Source: Triglochin maritima (lineage: Eukaryota; Streptophyta; Magnoliopsida; Alismatales; Juncaginaceae). From it: a DNA stretch of 64,000 nucleotides. The stretch is from assembly GCA_963682175.1 (NCBI GenBank), contig OY821775.1, positions 12,806,501 to 12,870,500 on the forward strand, read 5' to 3'. Shown here piece by piece: positions 11,501 through 25,282 of the stretch (its first letter is position 1; each line of letters starts with the position of its first letter). Both the position numbers and the translations under genes were made by a program. A model generated the notes under the pieces. That model was given only the letters and a program-made list of their open reading frames with translations. It had not been told where the DNA came from and made no database searches.

Positions 11501-14500
11501 CACTTTCAGAACCTGTGGAAGCTCTTTTAGATACTGCCGATGATAATACATGGCCATCAATCAGAAGACTACTGCAACGTGAAATTAAATCGGCTTCAAC
11601 TGGACTATCATCTGCCCTTACTAGTTTTGATATAGATCAAGAGACCACAGCTAAAATGCTTTCAAATCTAGAGAATTATGCAAAGAGTGTTGTGGAATCC
11701 AAAGCCAAAGAAGAAGCTGGTAGGGTTTTGCTCCGTATGAAAGACAGGTAGTCAATTGATGGTACTTTTACTAGTTACATGGTTGTAAATTTGTTGGCAT
11801 CTTATTTGCAAGTTATTGTATAGGTTCTCAACCCTTTTCAACCGTGATGTCGATTCAATGCCAAGAGTATGGACAGGAAAGGAAGACATTCGAGCAATCA
11901 CAAAAACTGCTCGGTCAGCTGTAAGTTATAATCCATTGTTATATTTTTATACTGTTATTGCAAAAGAAACTAAGGTGGTGGTGCAAGGTTACTCAGTGAT
12001 CATCTAAATTCTGTCAGCCTTTTAAACATTAGGGTCCTATCACCTGAGATACGTTGTATCACTTATTCTTTTCAGTCCTTGAAGCTGTTGTCTGTGATGG
12101 CTGCCGTTCGTTTGAACGATGATACTGATAACATTTATAAAACACTATCAGTTGCCCTAGATGGTGCTGCTGGGAGCAACATTTCTGATAGAAGCATTTC
12201 CTCATTGGACCCACTAGCTTCAAGCACATGGGAAGAGGTGCCCTTCCAATGTTACATTCATTTGACCCACCTATTGAAATATAATTCTTATCCTTGTAAC
12301 TAAATGTGTCCCTTCACGCTACTGCTTTTATTCACTTCTATTTCTACATTTTCAGGTTCCCTCTTCAAGAACTTTGTTATCTCCTGTCCAATGCAAATCT
12401 TTGTGGAGGCAATTTAAGTCTGCGACTGAGTGCACTGTGACGCAAGCTTTTGCTTCTCAGGCATGTTCCTCTCTATTCGGCACTGATTCATTTAAGTTTT
12501 AGAATTGTGCTCTGTTGTAGAATTGAAAGGAAAACTTCCTCTGTCTTGTATCCATGTAACACTTGATTTTTTTCAAGCTTGGGAACCCAATTATCGTTAT
12601 TTGTGGAAGGTAGAACACTCCAGCTTAGCTTGACAGATTCTCTAGCTCCAGAAAGTTGTTTTAATCTCCATTGCAATGATAACTGAAAAACAGCACCAGT
12701 CTCTTTTCAGTTTGAAAATCAAATGCAGCTTGATCTTCGGGTGTTCTTTCACTTGCTAATTTGAAATTAAAAAGTAACTTATGTAGATGCATTACTGATA
12801 AATAAACGTAGATTCATTTTGCAGACGAATGATGCTTGTTTTAGTTATGGAATTTAGACTAGGACTTGATCTGTTGTAGCTTGTCTTTGCTATCAAAACA
12901 TGTTATGATAAAGAGTTTAAGATTAATACTATGAATATGATTAGCTTGTCTTTGCTATTGAAACTTGTTATAATAAAGAGTTTGAGATTAATACTATGAA
13001 TATGATTAAGATTGAAATATGCTTTTGTGTATCAGCATACCTTCAAATACTCATTCGATAGTAACATGGAATTGCTACTTGCTGTTAAACGTACGTCATA
13101 TTTTACTCTCACGAAAGATGACAGTGGTTTGAGATTGTCAAATTTAAAGTTGACATGATGCTTAGAAACTTATTTCGATTTACATTTTGAATTGCACATC
13201 ATTAATATTTTTTATGTATTATGCGGAGACCTGTTGTTATCATCTGTTAATTAGTTAGGGGTTTGTTAAGTAGTTCCCGTTTTACCTTGACATTAGAAAT
13301 TTACTTGACTTCAATTTCACCTTTCAAAAGAAGTATGAGATCTCATGTCCTTGTCTATTTTTTGCACATATCAGGAGGCTAACCGACGGAGTAACCATTG
13401 GCTTCCTCCACCGTGGGCGATCGTTGCTATTTTGGTTTTGGGATTCAACGAGTTCATGACTTTACTGAGGTACCATGCAGTATTTAGTATTTACTATTGG
13501 ATGGGCGCCAGACCATACACCTATATTCCTTACTATCTATCATCTTGTACTCCCAGGAATCCTTTGTATCTTGGTGTCATATTTGTTGCTTTTCTATTGG
13601 CAAAAGCTCTTTGGGTACAACTGGATATAGGAGGTGAATTCCAAAATGGCGCGGTAAGTTACTTGGTCTTTATTAAAGAATCCCTCATCTTGATTTCTTG
13701 AGAAATAGAAAAATTGTCATCTCTCAATTGTGTTTTCCAAAATGAGTCACCAGACATTTCAATTCAATAGGAAGACTACTAGGTGGGGGCATTAGTAATC
13801 TGTTCAAGTTTATTTAAATTTGGCATGGACAATGTTGAATTTATGAAAGGTTGTTGTTTCATTTAGTAATGCAGCTTAGGAGAACTATATTTTACTATAG
13901 ATAAAGTAATTTCAACGCCACAATATATTACAATTACTCTTGCATTAGATGACTGAAGTTATTTTCCTCGATTAAACAAGTCAAGAGAGAGAGAGAGAGA
14001 GAACAAAAGGACTTATGGTCTTCACTGATCCAAAACATTTGCAATGAGTAAATGTCATATGTTAAGAACTTTAAGAAAAAGAAAGTAAATATTTCAACTT
14101 GATTAAGAATATGTACAATAGAGTAGTATGTAGTAGTTCGTAAAAATGAAATTGGTTCTTTGCCAATGACTACAAGAATAGGACTACATCATTTGTGAAT
14201 TTATTTGTTTATCATTAGTCAATTGTAAGTTCAAGTCCCTTTCTCTTAGAAGAGATTAATGTGGTCATGAAGGACATACAAGACGAACTCACATAGAGCG
14301 TATATGCTCTTTATTGATGACGTCATATCAACTAATGACAGTACATTAGGTGTTTTTATGGAAAACAGAGTGGTGGAGAAAGACATTAGTTTTCAAAAAC
14401 TAAGTAGATGAAGTGCAGTTTCAGCTTTATCGACAGTGAGGATGGAGGTGTATGGAAGTTTCAGCTCATGGAAGGGGTTGATTCATGTACTAGAACCATG

Positions 14501-15445
14501 ATCTTTTTCAAGTTTCATTTGTAATCTGTCCCAACTAGTTTATGATTAAGGGATTTGCTGTTGTTGATTATAGGGTACTTTGCTTCATTATCACCTTCAT
14601 CATAGTAAAACTAGTCTTCATTATAGATACTAACGCCCTGGCACAACCTTCACAATTAAAACCTTGATACAAGAAAACAAGCCACCATAATTTTCTTTTT
14701 GATAAATTTTGGAGCGGAAGAAAAATAGAATTGGAAGGTAAAGATGGTTTTGAATTTTTTTATATTAGGGAAGCCACCTGATTTGCGTAAAGCTTGCACC
14801 AATTGAAATCAATATAAATTATCCACCACATCTTATTTTACATAAAGTAGATTCTGTGGCATTAGAAATGTTGAACAAACTTTCCAGGAAATGAAAAAAT
14901 GACTGTCCTAATATTGCTGTTTGATAATTATAAGTACTCAAGGATCATAACATATGGGTTTCTTTTTTATTTTTCTGTAAAAATGTATCAAATAGGAAAA
15001 GAATGATTTGTCAAATGCTGAATGACTCAATATACTTTGTTTGTCATTTTTCTATTGACATTGCACGATAACTCTACTGCTGTCTTTTACTATGGTTGAT
15101 CAGTAATCTCATCAAATTTTCTCCCATAAGATCTATCTCAACAACTATTTCAGGATTTTCATTATAATAATTCCCTGCCAAATTTCTGCTGATACGTATT
15201 GCATCTTACAGCTTCCTGGAATTATTTCATTGTTCTCAAAGTTACTTCCAACAATAATGAATCTCATTAAAAGATTAGCAGATGCTGGTCAGCAACCAGG
15301 ACCTCCTCAACCCCAAAGAAATCCAATTCTTCAGTCAAAGAGCTCTGCAAATGAATTGGCAAGCAGCAGTACGACATCAGAAGGATCATCCACGCTGTCA
15401 TCTACGGATGCTGACGTTGAGCACTCAAAGCAAAAAATGCAATAA
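5581..15445 (+). CDS. RHD3: RHD3-type dynamin-like GTPase (plant atlastin/SEY1 homologue)
   Basis: An ER-membrane GTPase of the RHD3/SEY1 family, which fuses ER tubules and is needed for polar growth. There are 22 coding exons: 5581-5728, 6236-6302, 6394-6496, 6588-6658, 6754-6817, 6898-6963, 7055-7102, 7201-7263, 7381-7437, 7553-7711, 8215-8283, 8373-8464, 9580-9658, 10184-10349, 11214-11338, 11485-11747, 11824-11920, 12076-12237, 12356-12460, 13375-13469, 13557-13653, 15212-15445. They join in one open frame of 809 codons (family about 800). Visible motifs are the P-loop GPQSSGKST (45-53), switch Thr75, DLEG (95-98), the RD motif at 169-170, a long helical middle region, two membrane hairpin segments (about 679-720) and a Ser-rich cytosolic tail. 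Local wording such as [19 protein letters not shown] and [13 protein letters not shown] is closer to Arabidopsis RHD3-like 2 than to RHD3. The start at 5581 follows an intron acceptor (TTTTCAG). Intron 19 uses a GC donor. The gene looks intact. Confidence 0.95.
12461..13374 (+). other. GC-AG intron of the RHD3-type gene
   Basis: The exon ends TCTCAG and the intron begins GCATGT. The acceptor is ATATCAG before GAGGCTAACC. The reading frame needs exactly this junction ([11 protein letters not shown], conserved across the family). The nearest GT, four bases on, would shift the frame. GC donors are a known minor class of plant U2 introns. Confidence 0.8.
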
Positions 15446-18189
15446 ATAACAGTATGGAGCACTTTGTAGTATCTCACTTCTGACATCATTTTGTGCGAAC
15501 TCAGCTTAGGTAGGTGTTTTAGTAATGCCTTGGCATGTTTTAGGGTGTTAATAAGTTTATAGCTTGTATAATATCAGATGTAGAGAGTGCTATATTTATC
15601 ACTGCTAGTTTTGAATATGGTTTTGGCTTTGGGGAATCGCCTGTTTTCTGTGGTTTTATTTTACTGTGGGGACAACAGTAGAAGTTCTGTTGTGATGGTG
15701 TGGATGCACCCAGATAGTAGATTTCTATATGCATATATGAAAATACGAAAATACGAATTTGAAGAAGGGAAAGAGGAGGAGCCGTCTGCTCGCAACAGAT
15801 GGAGTGGGATTTATTAAATCAGGTAGTTTGGGTCCTAGTGGATATTGATAGTATTCGTGAACCTGTTTCTGGGCGCACCTGGCTGAGTTGATATGAAGTG
15901 TCAGTAGACGTTCCTTTTTTGTTATGATTTTATACATACCAGTGTCTAGCACATGAATGTGGAGCAACGGAGTTGTATTTATGTCAAGCAATGGTGTCAT
16001 CTTCACTCTCTTTTTTGTTTCTCAATTTTTGTTGCTTTTGTCTGCTTCAGATAATCTTATTTCATATATAGTTTTATATTAAAGATACTCTGAGCCCCTT
16101 TAAGGATATAGTTTTTTAACTTCTTCTGTAATGTTATTGTAAATTTGTTAACTTGTTTATCTTCCTTTGTATTTTGTTCTTTTGTAAGTTTCTATAACGG
16201 TGAATCTCTTGGGTGAACCTTTTTGATTAGTTTAACTTTGATTACGATATCTTACTTGATGTACTTTTTTGAGCCAGTTTGTTTTCCAACAAAACTCAAA
16301 GTGAATGCTTTCAAAGTTTTTAAATGCTTTTAATACTAAGTTCTTGTGGTTTCACATATTGGAGTCAAATCAGGTTATTTTTTTGCCTTTTGATAATAAC
16401 GTGGTTTATATAAGTTGTCTATAATTGTTATTTATTGTGAATTAGTAGAAAATTATTTAAGCATTAGATCAATCAGATACAACCTCGGACAGTGACGAGT
16501 ATAGTTGCGTAGACCTCCACTTACATGCGACCTCCACTTACTATGCTTAACATGGGAGTTTCTTTTGATGTTTTGGGGGTAATATTGATGTGGTAGGATA
16601 CCGTTTAGTTATTTTGTATTTGACGTATGTATTTAATGTTATTGTCTCCTTTCATGTGGACCAAAATATTGAAATATTTACTGGATTAGGTCCATAAACA
16701 TTTTAGATTGCATGTGATCTAACAATTTTTCTGCTACCTCTGGATAGAATTCTTTCCATATAACACATGCATTCAACCCTGGTCCGTGTATGCCTACACA
16801 TGTTACACGCACGCGTCCGGAGTCAGTCAGCATCATTTCTTTGGGGGGTGTTCCGATAAAAGAAGATGATTTTATTTGTTTTCAAATAATTTGTAATTTC
16901 CAAGATTTTGGAATTTTCTTTCCAAAAAGAACAAGATTGTTCACATTATGTTCAAATTCAGTCCAAAATGGACACGATTGTCCAAATTCTGTCTAGATTC
17001 AATTCAGAATGGACATGGTTCTGGACACGATTGTCCAAACTCCATAATCATTTTCCATATATATATATATATATATATATATTCATGACCAGTTCTATAG
17101 TAGATTAGGAAAGAAAACTTAGCAAACATCACGGCTGTACTACGTGAATTGTCTCTTTCCATGAGAGTGCTCACGTTCAAGGTCAAATCTTTGAAGAAAT
17201 TTAAATTTTAGAAGTCCTTTTTATTATTGTTCATAAGTTATCACTTAAGCGCCCGCGCCCTACTCTTATCCTTTCTTATGGACTAGAAGTCTAAAATACT
17301 GTACCTTCTAGCTGGTGCTTGTAGTGGTAGGGGTTGAACTAGTCCAAAGTCCAAACAATCTCGAGCGAGTTTTTTTTTTGTCAGGCTGCTAAAGTTCTCT
17401 TGGATATCCTAATTTCTAATTCAATCTATCCTCATGTTTGCACACATGTACTGTCATACTAACATTTTTGTAACACCATTTTTATGTCTTTTTAAGACCT
17501 GATATTTTGTTCCATACATTGTCTTCTATAAAACACGGCTAAGTTAACAAAGGATTTTGTGATCACGATTCGCACAGGACATCTGATGTAACATGTAAAC
17601 TTAGCTAGTAATTTTTACATAAACCATCCGAAGTGCCTATAAAGGAGGATTATACTATAAGCATAACGGGCCAATGTAAAATCTCAACCACTCGTACGTT
17701 TAACAACTCGCAAATTATTAGCGAAAAAGGGTAAGTGCTACAGACGAAAAGTTGATTGTCACATAAGTCTGGAGGGTTAAATTGAAATCAAACATCGTTT
17801 GAGGGAAGCAAATAGTAAATTACTCTAAATTTAATTGGTAACTTCACAAAGTTGCAAACCATAGTTTGAGGGAGCAAACTGTAAATTGCTCTAAAAATAA
17901 TTGGGAATCCTTTCACAAAGTTGCAAAGAAGATAACCTGAATAGATCCTAAATGCTCAACACCACTTCCAAATAATGGTGTGAGTCATAAGTTCGAACCT
18001 GTAAATCTTACTGATCAATGTAACGGATTCACCATACGACGTAACTTATTTATGTTTTTGCATAAAACAGAACAGTATAGCATGGAAAATCAAAATTTGA
18101 TCGGATTACAATGCAAAGAAGGGAGACATCAAATTCCCAATCGAAGACAATAACATGGAAGGCATTTGAACAATCTTAAACCCATTTTC
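15446..18189. other. 3' UTR of the RHD3-type gene and spacer
   Basis: The 3' UTR probably runs to about 15.9-16.1 kb (T-rich, with AATAAA-like stretches), but the cleavage site cannot be fixed. The rest is AT-rich with no supported gene. About 16,935-17,040 holds a short run of GGACACGATTGTCCAAA-type repeats, related in motif to the array at 31,980-32,370. A TA microsatellite lies at about 17,059-17,083. Confidence 0.5.
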
Positions 18190-18478
18190 TCAAACAAAAT
18201 TTACTCTCTGAATCAAACAGGAAAAACTAAAACTCCCGCTTGGTATTTTACACAGAAAGTGAGCAGATACATAGCACTCAAAAGAAGAGCAAAGTGACGC
18301 ATGTGAGTATGTTATCGCCAGAACAGGATACATAAGACTGGAAGAAGCCCAAAGTGGACGTAAATTCAGGTTTCCACCACGACTAATGGACATTTACAAC
18401 TTTTATGAAGAGTTCTCTGCTGATGAAAAACTTGTAATGGTTATGGTTTTAGGCAATATACGCCTGTAACATGACACT

Positions 18479-21400
18479 TCAAACAGCGGGTACTTTCCTT
18501 CCATCTTCTATGAAGTAAATTGCGGACTTGGGTACCTGGTATATGACAAGCAGAACAATTTAGTTAAATAGAAAGCACACGTTAGAGAACAGTTACTACA
18601 AATATTCATGTGTTGTACTGCAAAAGAAACGAGTAGAGTACAAAATAAAAAGCTTAAGACATGCAATTCTAAATAGTAAGATGCATGGGCCATGAAAAAC
18701 TAAAAACACCAGAACCTGGACTACGGGCATTACGTTTGCATTTCATTATTGTAAGTTGAGGGAAAAATCAAGGCAAATGGAAAAATAGATATCCATATAT
18801 AACCAAAAACAGATCTAGAGACAGGTCAAATATAAGGAGGCTACAGATGACACTAAATAATAAGAAAAGATAATGAAAATTAAAAGTAGCATATATCCTC
18901 TTAAATCCTGAAGTGGGTTGTAGAAGCAAAAACTTATGCGCCAAATCTCAAAAAGTGACGCAAACAAGGGTAGAGATTCAACAATCCACATCTACTTGCA
19001 TCATTTCCATCAACTCAAGATTAATATCCTATACTATCAACAAGTCAACTACTTTCCGAGCATGCATATGGAAGGGATGCCATATTATTGAAACAGCTGG
19101 CATCAAATGAAACGGGATAAAAATTTCTTATAACAGTAGGAAGATTAGGATAGAGAGTTTACATCAGACCAGGTCTTTGTGATGAACTCCACAATATCAT
19201 AAAAAATATCACCTTGGACATCAATTTGTTCTTTCTCTGTTGGTCCCTGCAATTACAGTAGTATAATACAATATTAGAATTTCTGAACTTGTTGGTCTAG
19301 TATCGCATTTTTGTATATAACATGTATAAAGTTTACCTTCACCACAGATGCCCCTGTTGCAAACTTTTTCCCGAGCTTTTTCGATGCTTCATTTAGTTTG
19401 ACACCTGAAATATTACAGGAAACCATTAGGGATTTTGGTAATGACTTCACATTCGATACAGGATGCACCTTCATAAATAAAAAATTAAAAACGAAAATCT
19501 GAATAACTCACCAAAAAGTTCAAGACCTTTCACAACAGTGACACATTTGCGCTTGTTCCGGACAATCTTTTCGACGACAACTTCTTGCTTCTCCTATTAC
19601 AAATATATACTTGTAGTTAAAAGAGCTCAGATAAATTATTGCAGTAGTGATATTTTATTGAACAGTCATAAACTAATCTCAGATGGTAAGAATACATGCG
19701 AAGTACAGTATACTGAACAAAAATCAAAAGGCTCTTGTGGCATCCAAATACAAAAATTAAAGGATCCTTTTTCTTTTCTGTTTCTCAAGCAGATTTTTTT
19801 TCTCCGAAACAGAAGTACAACAAAGATGGTATCAAGTATACTAATAAAACATGAAAACTCATTGGATCTCCATGAGCGATCAAACTACTTTAAGGTTTAG
19901 TAAAAAACTTCTCAGAACAAAAATTTCGGAATTCAATAGATTGTAACATATCTCAGAACAAAATATCCTGAAGTCAATAGAATGTAACAGAACAGGAAAA
20001 TTGCGACATGCAGCAATTGAGCAACACGAAGTTGATGGAAACTTGTTTTCAGCTTCACCTTAACAGGGTATTTAGAAAAAATAAGTGATCAAGCATCTTT
20101 GTATGCTAAAAAGAAGGTAAAGAATACCAGTCTCTAACCTTTTTTTTTATTTTGCCACCAGGGAGCCGTTTTACTTCTTCTTGCTTTGCTGTTGAAAGCA
20201 AGCATTGCATTAGTAAACCAGTGCAACCAATAGAAAATCAAGTTTTACGTACTCAAAGTTACACAACATGAGGGTGCATAATGTAGATGTTGGCTATGGT
20301 ACTAACATAAGTGGTCTACATCAATAACGTTTCTAGATAACAATAAACAAACTGAACCTAAAAGGGAAACGTGTCACACATAGGAGAGAAATAAACAATC
20401 AGCTTAGCACTCTAACTCCTAAGAGCTGAAACAAATAAAAAAGCTTACACAACAATAAGAAAAAGGCAGCTCCAGTGAGCTTGCATAACCAGTGAAAATT
20501 ATTTGAAAATCAGATTATATTGAAAAAAATTAGCATTTGATGTTGTACTACATGTTGTCCAACCATAATTATATATCTTGATGAAGATCCCAACAACATT
20601 AACCTTTTTTATCGGTAACTAACAACAGTAAGTGTTATATTCTAGACATATCAAGTTTACCATTATTGACCATAAATCAACACATCACATTCTAAGTAGA
20701 ACTGGGCCTACGGTTGCAAAGCCAATAGAGTATTGGCATGATCCATTTTTTAATTGAAAAACAAATTACTGAAACTCTGAATCAGCGGGCTGGTTTTGGT
20801 AGATTAATCCGCCTTTCAGAAAAGATAGACACAAAGAATGAGGATTTCCACAGGTCAAAAGATCAGGAGTCTTCAAAGTTCAAACTCACTGAAAGCCTGA
20901 ATCAAGGTTTTAGTCCGACATGATTCTAATGAAAATTTTGTTCAATTTACAAATACTCGTAGGCAAATTTTTATACGATAAAATCTTGCTTATATACTTC
21001 CAGCCTGCCCAACTTGTTTGGGAATAAAGGCCTTGTTGTTGTAAAATCTTGCTTATGTGCTTATGGCTTATCATATCATAACTTGCAAAAGTTTTATCTA
21101 TATATGCATCACATGCGAACTTGGTCGCATATGCAACTGTGTACACGCTATGTAGATTGTAGATATATAGCTGAACGTACCTACCATTGTCATCATGCTA
21201 CTTTTAATCTCTACAAAATCAACATTAATAACTTTATTTACCGCATCAAATAATGTGAACTTAGTTTTCAAAATCTTAAATATTCTTTTTTAACCTTTTG
21301 AAATCCACTATCAATAAATTGAATCAATCAAACCTAGAGTTAAAACTGAAATACAAGGTGTGGTCTACTTTCTTATGCTTGGACAAGGATATACAGATAT

Positions 21401-22539
21401 AACCATTGCAAAAGTACAACGTAGGGCAACTGAGATAGGTTGCATGTTAACTAGCACCGTAGAAACATGAAATAGAAAATGACAAATAATGTATGTGATA
21501 GTTATTTCATGAACCCAAACTAATTTTTTAGTTAGTCGGGGAAATATATTTCAACCAACAAAACAAACCTCAAAAGTGAATAACATAAACATCTATAGAA
21601 AAATGACACAAATTCAAAATTGATATCAAATCTCTCCAATCTCGCCCCTCATCACCCCCAAGGAGACATGAATCTACTAAAAATCCAAAACTTTTACCTA
21701 CCCATATGAAATTCTCTTTTTTGTTTTTTGACTGTCATAGGGTCACCTTGTGTGTTAAGCACCACCCGATATTGTTCACATTTCCCTTCCGCCAACCTAA
21801 CAATTTTCTGTGACTTTCCTTGCATTTTCTGTTAATTTCGTAGTTCTTCTATTTTGTCAGATTAAAGATGTAATTAGTTTGATAACAGTTGTAATTAGAG
21901 TAAGATGAGGTTTTTTCATCCTCTCCACGTCGGAGGGGTTTTTCCCACCATTTTTGCTTGTGTTTGGTGGTCAAACTGTTGACCGGATCCAATCCGCCAT
22001 CTCCTCGCCAGAACCTAATCATTGTGTGGTGGTGAAGGTATTGTCCGTAGGAAATTCTCAACTAAAATGCCAAAACACACGAGTGAGTAGTGACCAACAC
22101 AACACCAATGAGTTTCCTAAGAGGATCTCGTTTATCAAATAGGTTCGTTCCCTAATCCGAAACTCTTCCAATAAACAACCACAAAAAACAACTCCAACAC
22201 AAACAAATCCAAACGAAACCACGGACCTGGAGTCGCCGGGGCCTGGTGGCTGGCACCGGAAGCACTGGGTGCGGAGATGTCGATGGAGTCAAGCCGGTTC
22301 GCAGCATCGACGGCTCCCTTCTCGTTGGCCTCTGGAAAAGCAAATATTATTATTATTTATTTCAGAAACGGAATTAGGGTTTGAAAGAAGAAGAAGAAGA
22401 AACCTTTGAGGAGGTCGGGATAGACGTGGGGGGCGTTCTGGAGGAGCCAAGGCTTGCACTTCTGGAAATCGGAGGAGAACTCGCAGTACTCCGCCGGGAG
22501 GCTGCAAACCTCGCAGTACAGCACCGACACCGCCTCCAT
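18479..22539 (-). CDS. DENR: Density-regulated protein homologue (DENR/TMA22), SUI1 domain
   Basis: A translation factor. DENR pairs with MCT-1 on the 40S ribosome and acts in re-initiation and recycling of tRNA and mRNA. There are seven exons on the minus strand: 22539-22404, 22331-22227, 20188-20139, 19590-19512, 19404-19337, 19246-19163, 18535-18479, joining to a 192-residue protein (family about 190-200). The N-terminus has the DENR-specific Cys motif VLYCEVCSLPAEYCEF (Cys9, Cys12, Cys19) followed by KCKPWLLQNAPHVYPDLL. A Lys-rich linker (RLPGGKIKKK) leads to the SUI1/eIF1 fold from about residue 98 (VVVEKIVRNKRKCVTVVKGL, then GVKLNEASKKLGKKFATGAS), ending EKEQIDVQGDI and FIEDGRKVPAV. All splice phases agree. 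A long second intron (about 2 kb) separates exons 2 and 3. The gene looks intact. The 3' UTR probably reaches about 18,190. Confidence 0.94.
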
Positions 22540-22569
22540 CGAACCGATTCCAACCGAATCGTGTGTTAA

Positions 22570-23340
22570 TTATTATTGTTCGTCTTCCATTTCGCTTTTG
22601 CTTTTCTTCTTTTGGGCTGGAAATTATAAAGGCTGGACTGGACGTCTGGACCCTGTAAGTAAGACACTGTAAACCGGATGGATGGTTTTATTTATTTATT
22701 TATAGTTGTACTATTTATTTATTTAACGGGTTTTGAGGTGGATAAATGGTTATAAAGAGTAAAATACATGGTAGAATTTAAAAATTGGTTTGACCCTTAT
22801 TAGATAAAAATTTAAACCTTTTGGATTAAGTTAAACAAGACAAATATGTTTTAAACCTAATTAGACACTAGACATTTATAAATACAATAGTAAAATAAAC
22901 TCAAGGGAGAATATATTAAAGGGTCGACGTAGGGAAATTAAAAGTTATATAAGGTCAATCATTGTACAAGTTCATTTGAATGTTAAAAATTTAATATATT
23001 TTAATATATTTTCAATTTTATCCCTAAAATATCCTCACCATCATCACCACAATCTCACATTTCAAACAAAACCACTAAATCCTAAACATTCCAACTCACC
23101 GACGACCCCACCCCTCAGACCACTGTTCCCGCTCATTTCGATCGAACAACTCAACTCGTTTGGTGAAAACAATGTAGCTCGTTTGGTGGAAATGACTCAG
23201 CTCGTTGGTGTGGAAAAACGACCCAACTTTTTTTGTGGAAAAAATGACCCCGCTCGTTTGGTGGAAAAAAAACAACTCAGTTCGTTTTATGTTCCCTCCA
23301 ATCACCAGTCTTCCATGCACTTTATGAACTCAATAGGTTC
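22570..23340. other. DENR upstream region and repeat-rich spacer
   Basis: Bases 22,540-22,700 are the likely leader and promoter side of DENR. No gene is seen further on. From about 23,140 to 23,300, degenerate direct repeats of the type (CT/CA)CGTTTGGTGGAAAA(A)NGACNC occur, the same motif class as at about 33,150-33,245. Confidence 0.5.
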
Positions 23341-23715
23341 TTAATTTTGGAATATGTTAAATATGAAAGTCTTGCGTCTCAATATCTTCTTTGTAACAAG
23401 TCTTGATTCGTCTTATTTGGATATCGAAAGATAGAGTTATGCACAAATTATTGATGATCTATCGATTTTCCAGTTTCCAAATACGGTCTGTCTTGACACA
23501 CGTTTTTTCACCCTCGTAACATCAGAATTTGGAAGGTCACAATAGAGATTAATATGTGCTCCTTTCAATTATCTTTCCAACGGATCAAGAATCATCAATT
23601 TCTCTGTTTGGATGTGGATGTTATGAGTAAAACAAGTGATGCATGACGTGCAGGACGAGTGCATCCCGAGCAATACAGGTGCTTCCGGGTGGGACTAATG
23701 CGTCTTCTGTTGCCT
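23335..23715. repeat. Dispersed about 380-bp repeat, copy A
   Basis: It runs colinear with 32,398-32,790 and 32,805-33,150. Shared blocks include AAATATGAAAGTCTTGCGTCT-like starts, GATTTTCCAGTTTCCAAATA, GGTCTGTCTTGACACAC, TTTCAATTATCTTTCCAACG, GGATGTTATGAGTAAAACAA and GCAGGACGAGTGC. It has no open reading frame, and I cannot assign it to a transposon class. Confidence 0.7.
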
Positions 23716-23809
23716 TTTTGCCTTAATCTCTGTTTTGATGATTTAATCAACCTAATCTTAATCACAATCAAATGTAGTGTAGCACACATAATGCATGGAA
23801 GATATATTG

Positions 23810-25205
23810 TATTGTGCTAACATCTACAGGTGATCAAGACTCAAGAAAGAATGAAATTGAAGTCAAGACATGTAATCAAGATTTTGAAGACAAGTAATTT
23901 TACTTTATTTGAGATCTTAGGAACTTGTGTAAACTTGAGCATAAAAGAGATAAAACTTACTCACATACACACTAAGTTCCTTGTAGAAGTCACACACAAA
24001 ATCTCACATCAATTGGACTTCAATAGATCACACAAACCTTAATCGAAAAATCACTAAACTTAAACCTAAACCTAAACCTATCTGCTTGTGCCAAATGGTC
24101 AACCGAACCCTGTGTGTTGTTCTGTTGTTTATAACAGTCTCAGTGTATTTTCCTAGTTCAATCGGTCAACCATTGTTAACCTTTCGGTTGATCGTCTTGC
24201 ATTTTCTTATGGATGTTATACTTGTCGTATTCTCCTAACGTTCATATTCGTATAAACTCAACCAACCCCGAGAATACAATTGGCCACCGGTCGAACGTTG
24301 AACTTATACCAGTCGACCGGATGAACACCTTTTTATTGAGCCCAAAGTGCCTGTTATTTTCGGTTGAACGTAACCAATCCTTTTATTCGACTGTTACACT
24401 GTTACTCTAGCCCAAACATTGTTATCGGTCCACCACCCCATTTCCTAGTTCGACCTGTGACTTAAGTCATAGCCTAAGTGGTCCAACCGTTCTTTAGTTC
24501 GTTTGAACGTTACTTTATTTTTAAAGAAATGATCGACCGTTCCTCCCGATTCGGTCGACCGTTTAGGGACAAAATTACAGAACTTCAATTTCTATTTTGT
24601 GTATCTTACACACAAATGAATGAATTCTTCCCCAGTGGCTAGAAATCTTTAGGAGCTTATAAATAGAGGTCCAAACACATTATTTAGATAACTCTCACAC
24701 TTCCAATTGTCTCATACATTAGAGACAAATCCTCAACTCCTAAAACTCCCAATATTACACTAAAGAGCCTAAATTTCACACCTTTGATCAATTCTCAATC
24801 GTACTCAAAGTGTGCTCAAGTTTAAGAGTGTTGAATACTCAGTCCCTTCATTATCAAAGGTTGTAAATGTTTAGGTGAAAGTCTGAAGCATCACTCTCGG
24901 ATTGTGAGATGAGGTTCCAATATTGGCAAGGGTGTTCGCAAGCTTGAAGTGCAAATGCGTTCTCTCCAGTCCCAGAACGGGGAGTGGATAGTGAAGTCAT
25001 AAGCAGAGCTCATGAAATCGAGTGGAGCTTGCAATAAAGGAAGTAGACGGGAGACCGAACCTCTAAAAAAATTACATCGTCTTCTTGTGGTTTGCTTGTA
25101 TTTTTCTCTACTTTGTTTTAAATCGTTTCCGCTGCATATCTTGTTTAAGTAAGTGAGGATTAAGAGAAATTTAATTAGATAATTAGGGCTCATTACGATC
25201 CTACA
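23810..25205 (+). mobile_element. Copia-type 5' LTR (left edge not fixed)
   Basis: The right edge is clear: CCTACA at 25,200-25,205, followed at once by TT and the primer-binding site. The segment contains many GGTCGACC/GGTCAACCG-type words like the solo LTRs at 34.9 and 39.4 kb, a TATA-like TATAAATAGAGGTCC near 24,660 and a CTCAACTCC-rich leader, as expected for U3/R/U5. The left border near 23.81 kb is a guess, because no second LTR lies in the window to compare with. Confidence 0.6.
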
Positions 25206-25207
25206 TT

Positions 25208-25218
25208 TGGTATCAGAG
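25208..25218 (+). other. Primer-binding site for tRNA-Met (Copia)
   Basis: TGGTATCAGAG is complementary to the 3' end of the plant initiator tRNA-Met and is the standard Copia primer site. It lies two bases after the LTR terminus CCTACA. Confidence 0.85.
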
Positions 25219-25282
25219 TATAGGTACTAAACTTCATGTAGAGGGTTTAACATATCTTATCATGGAGAGGGTTTAACATATT

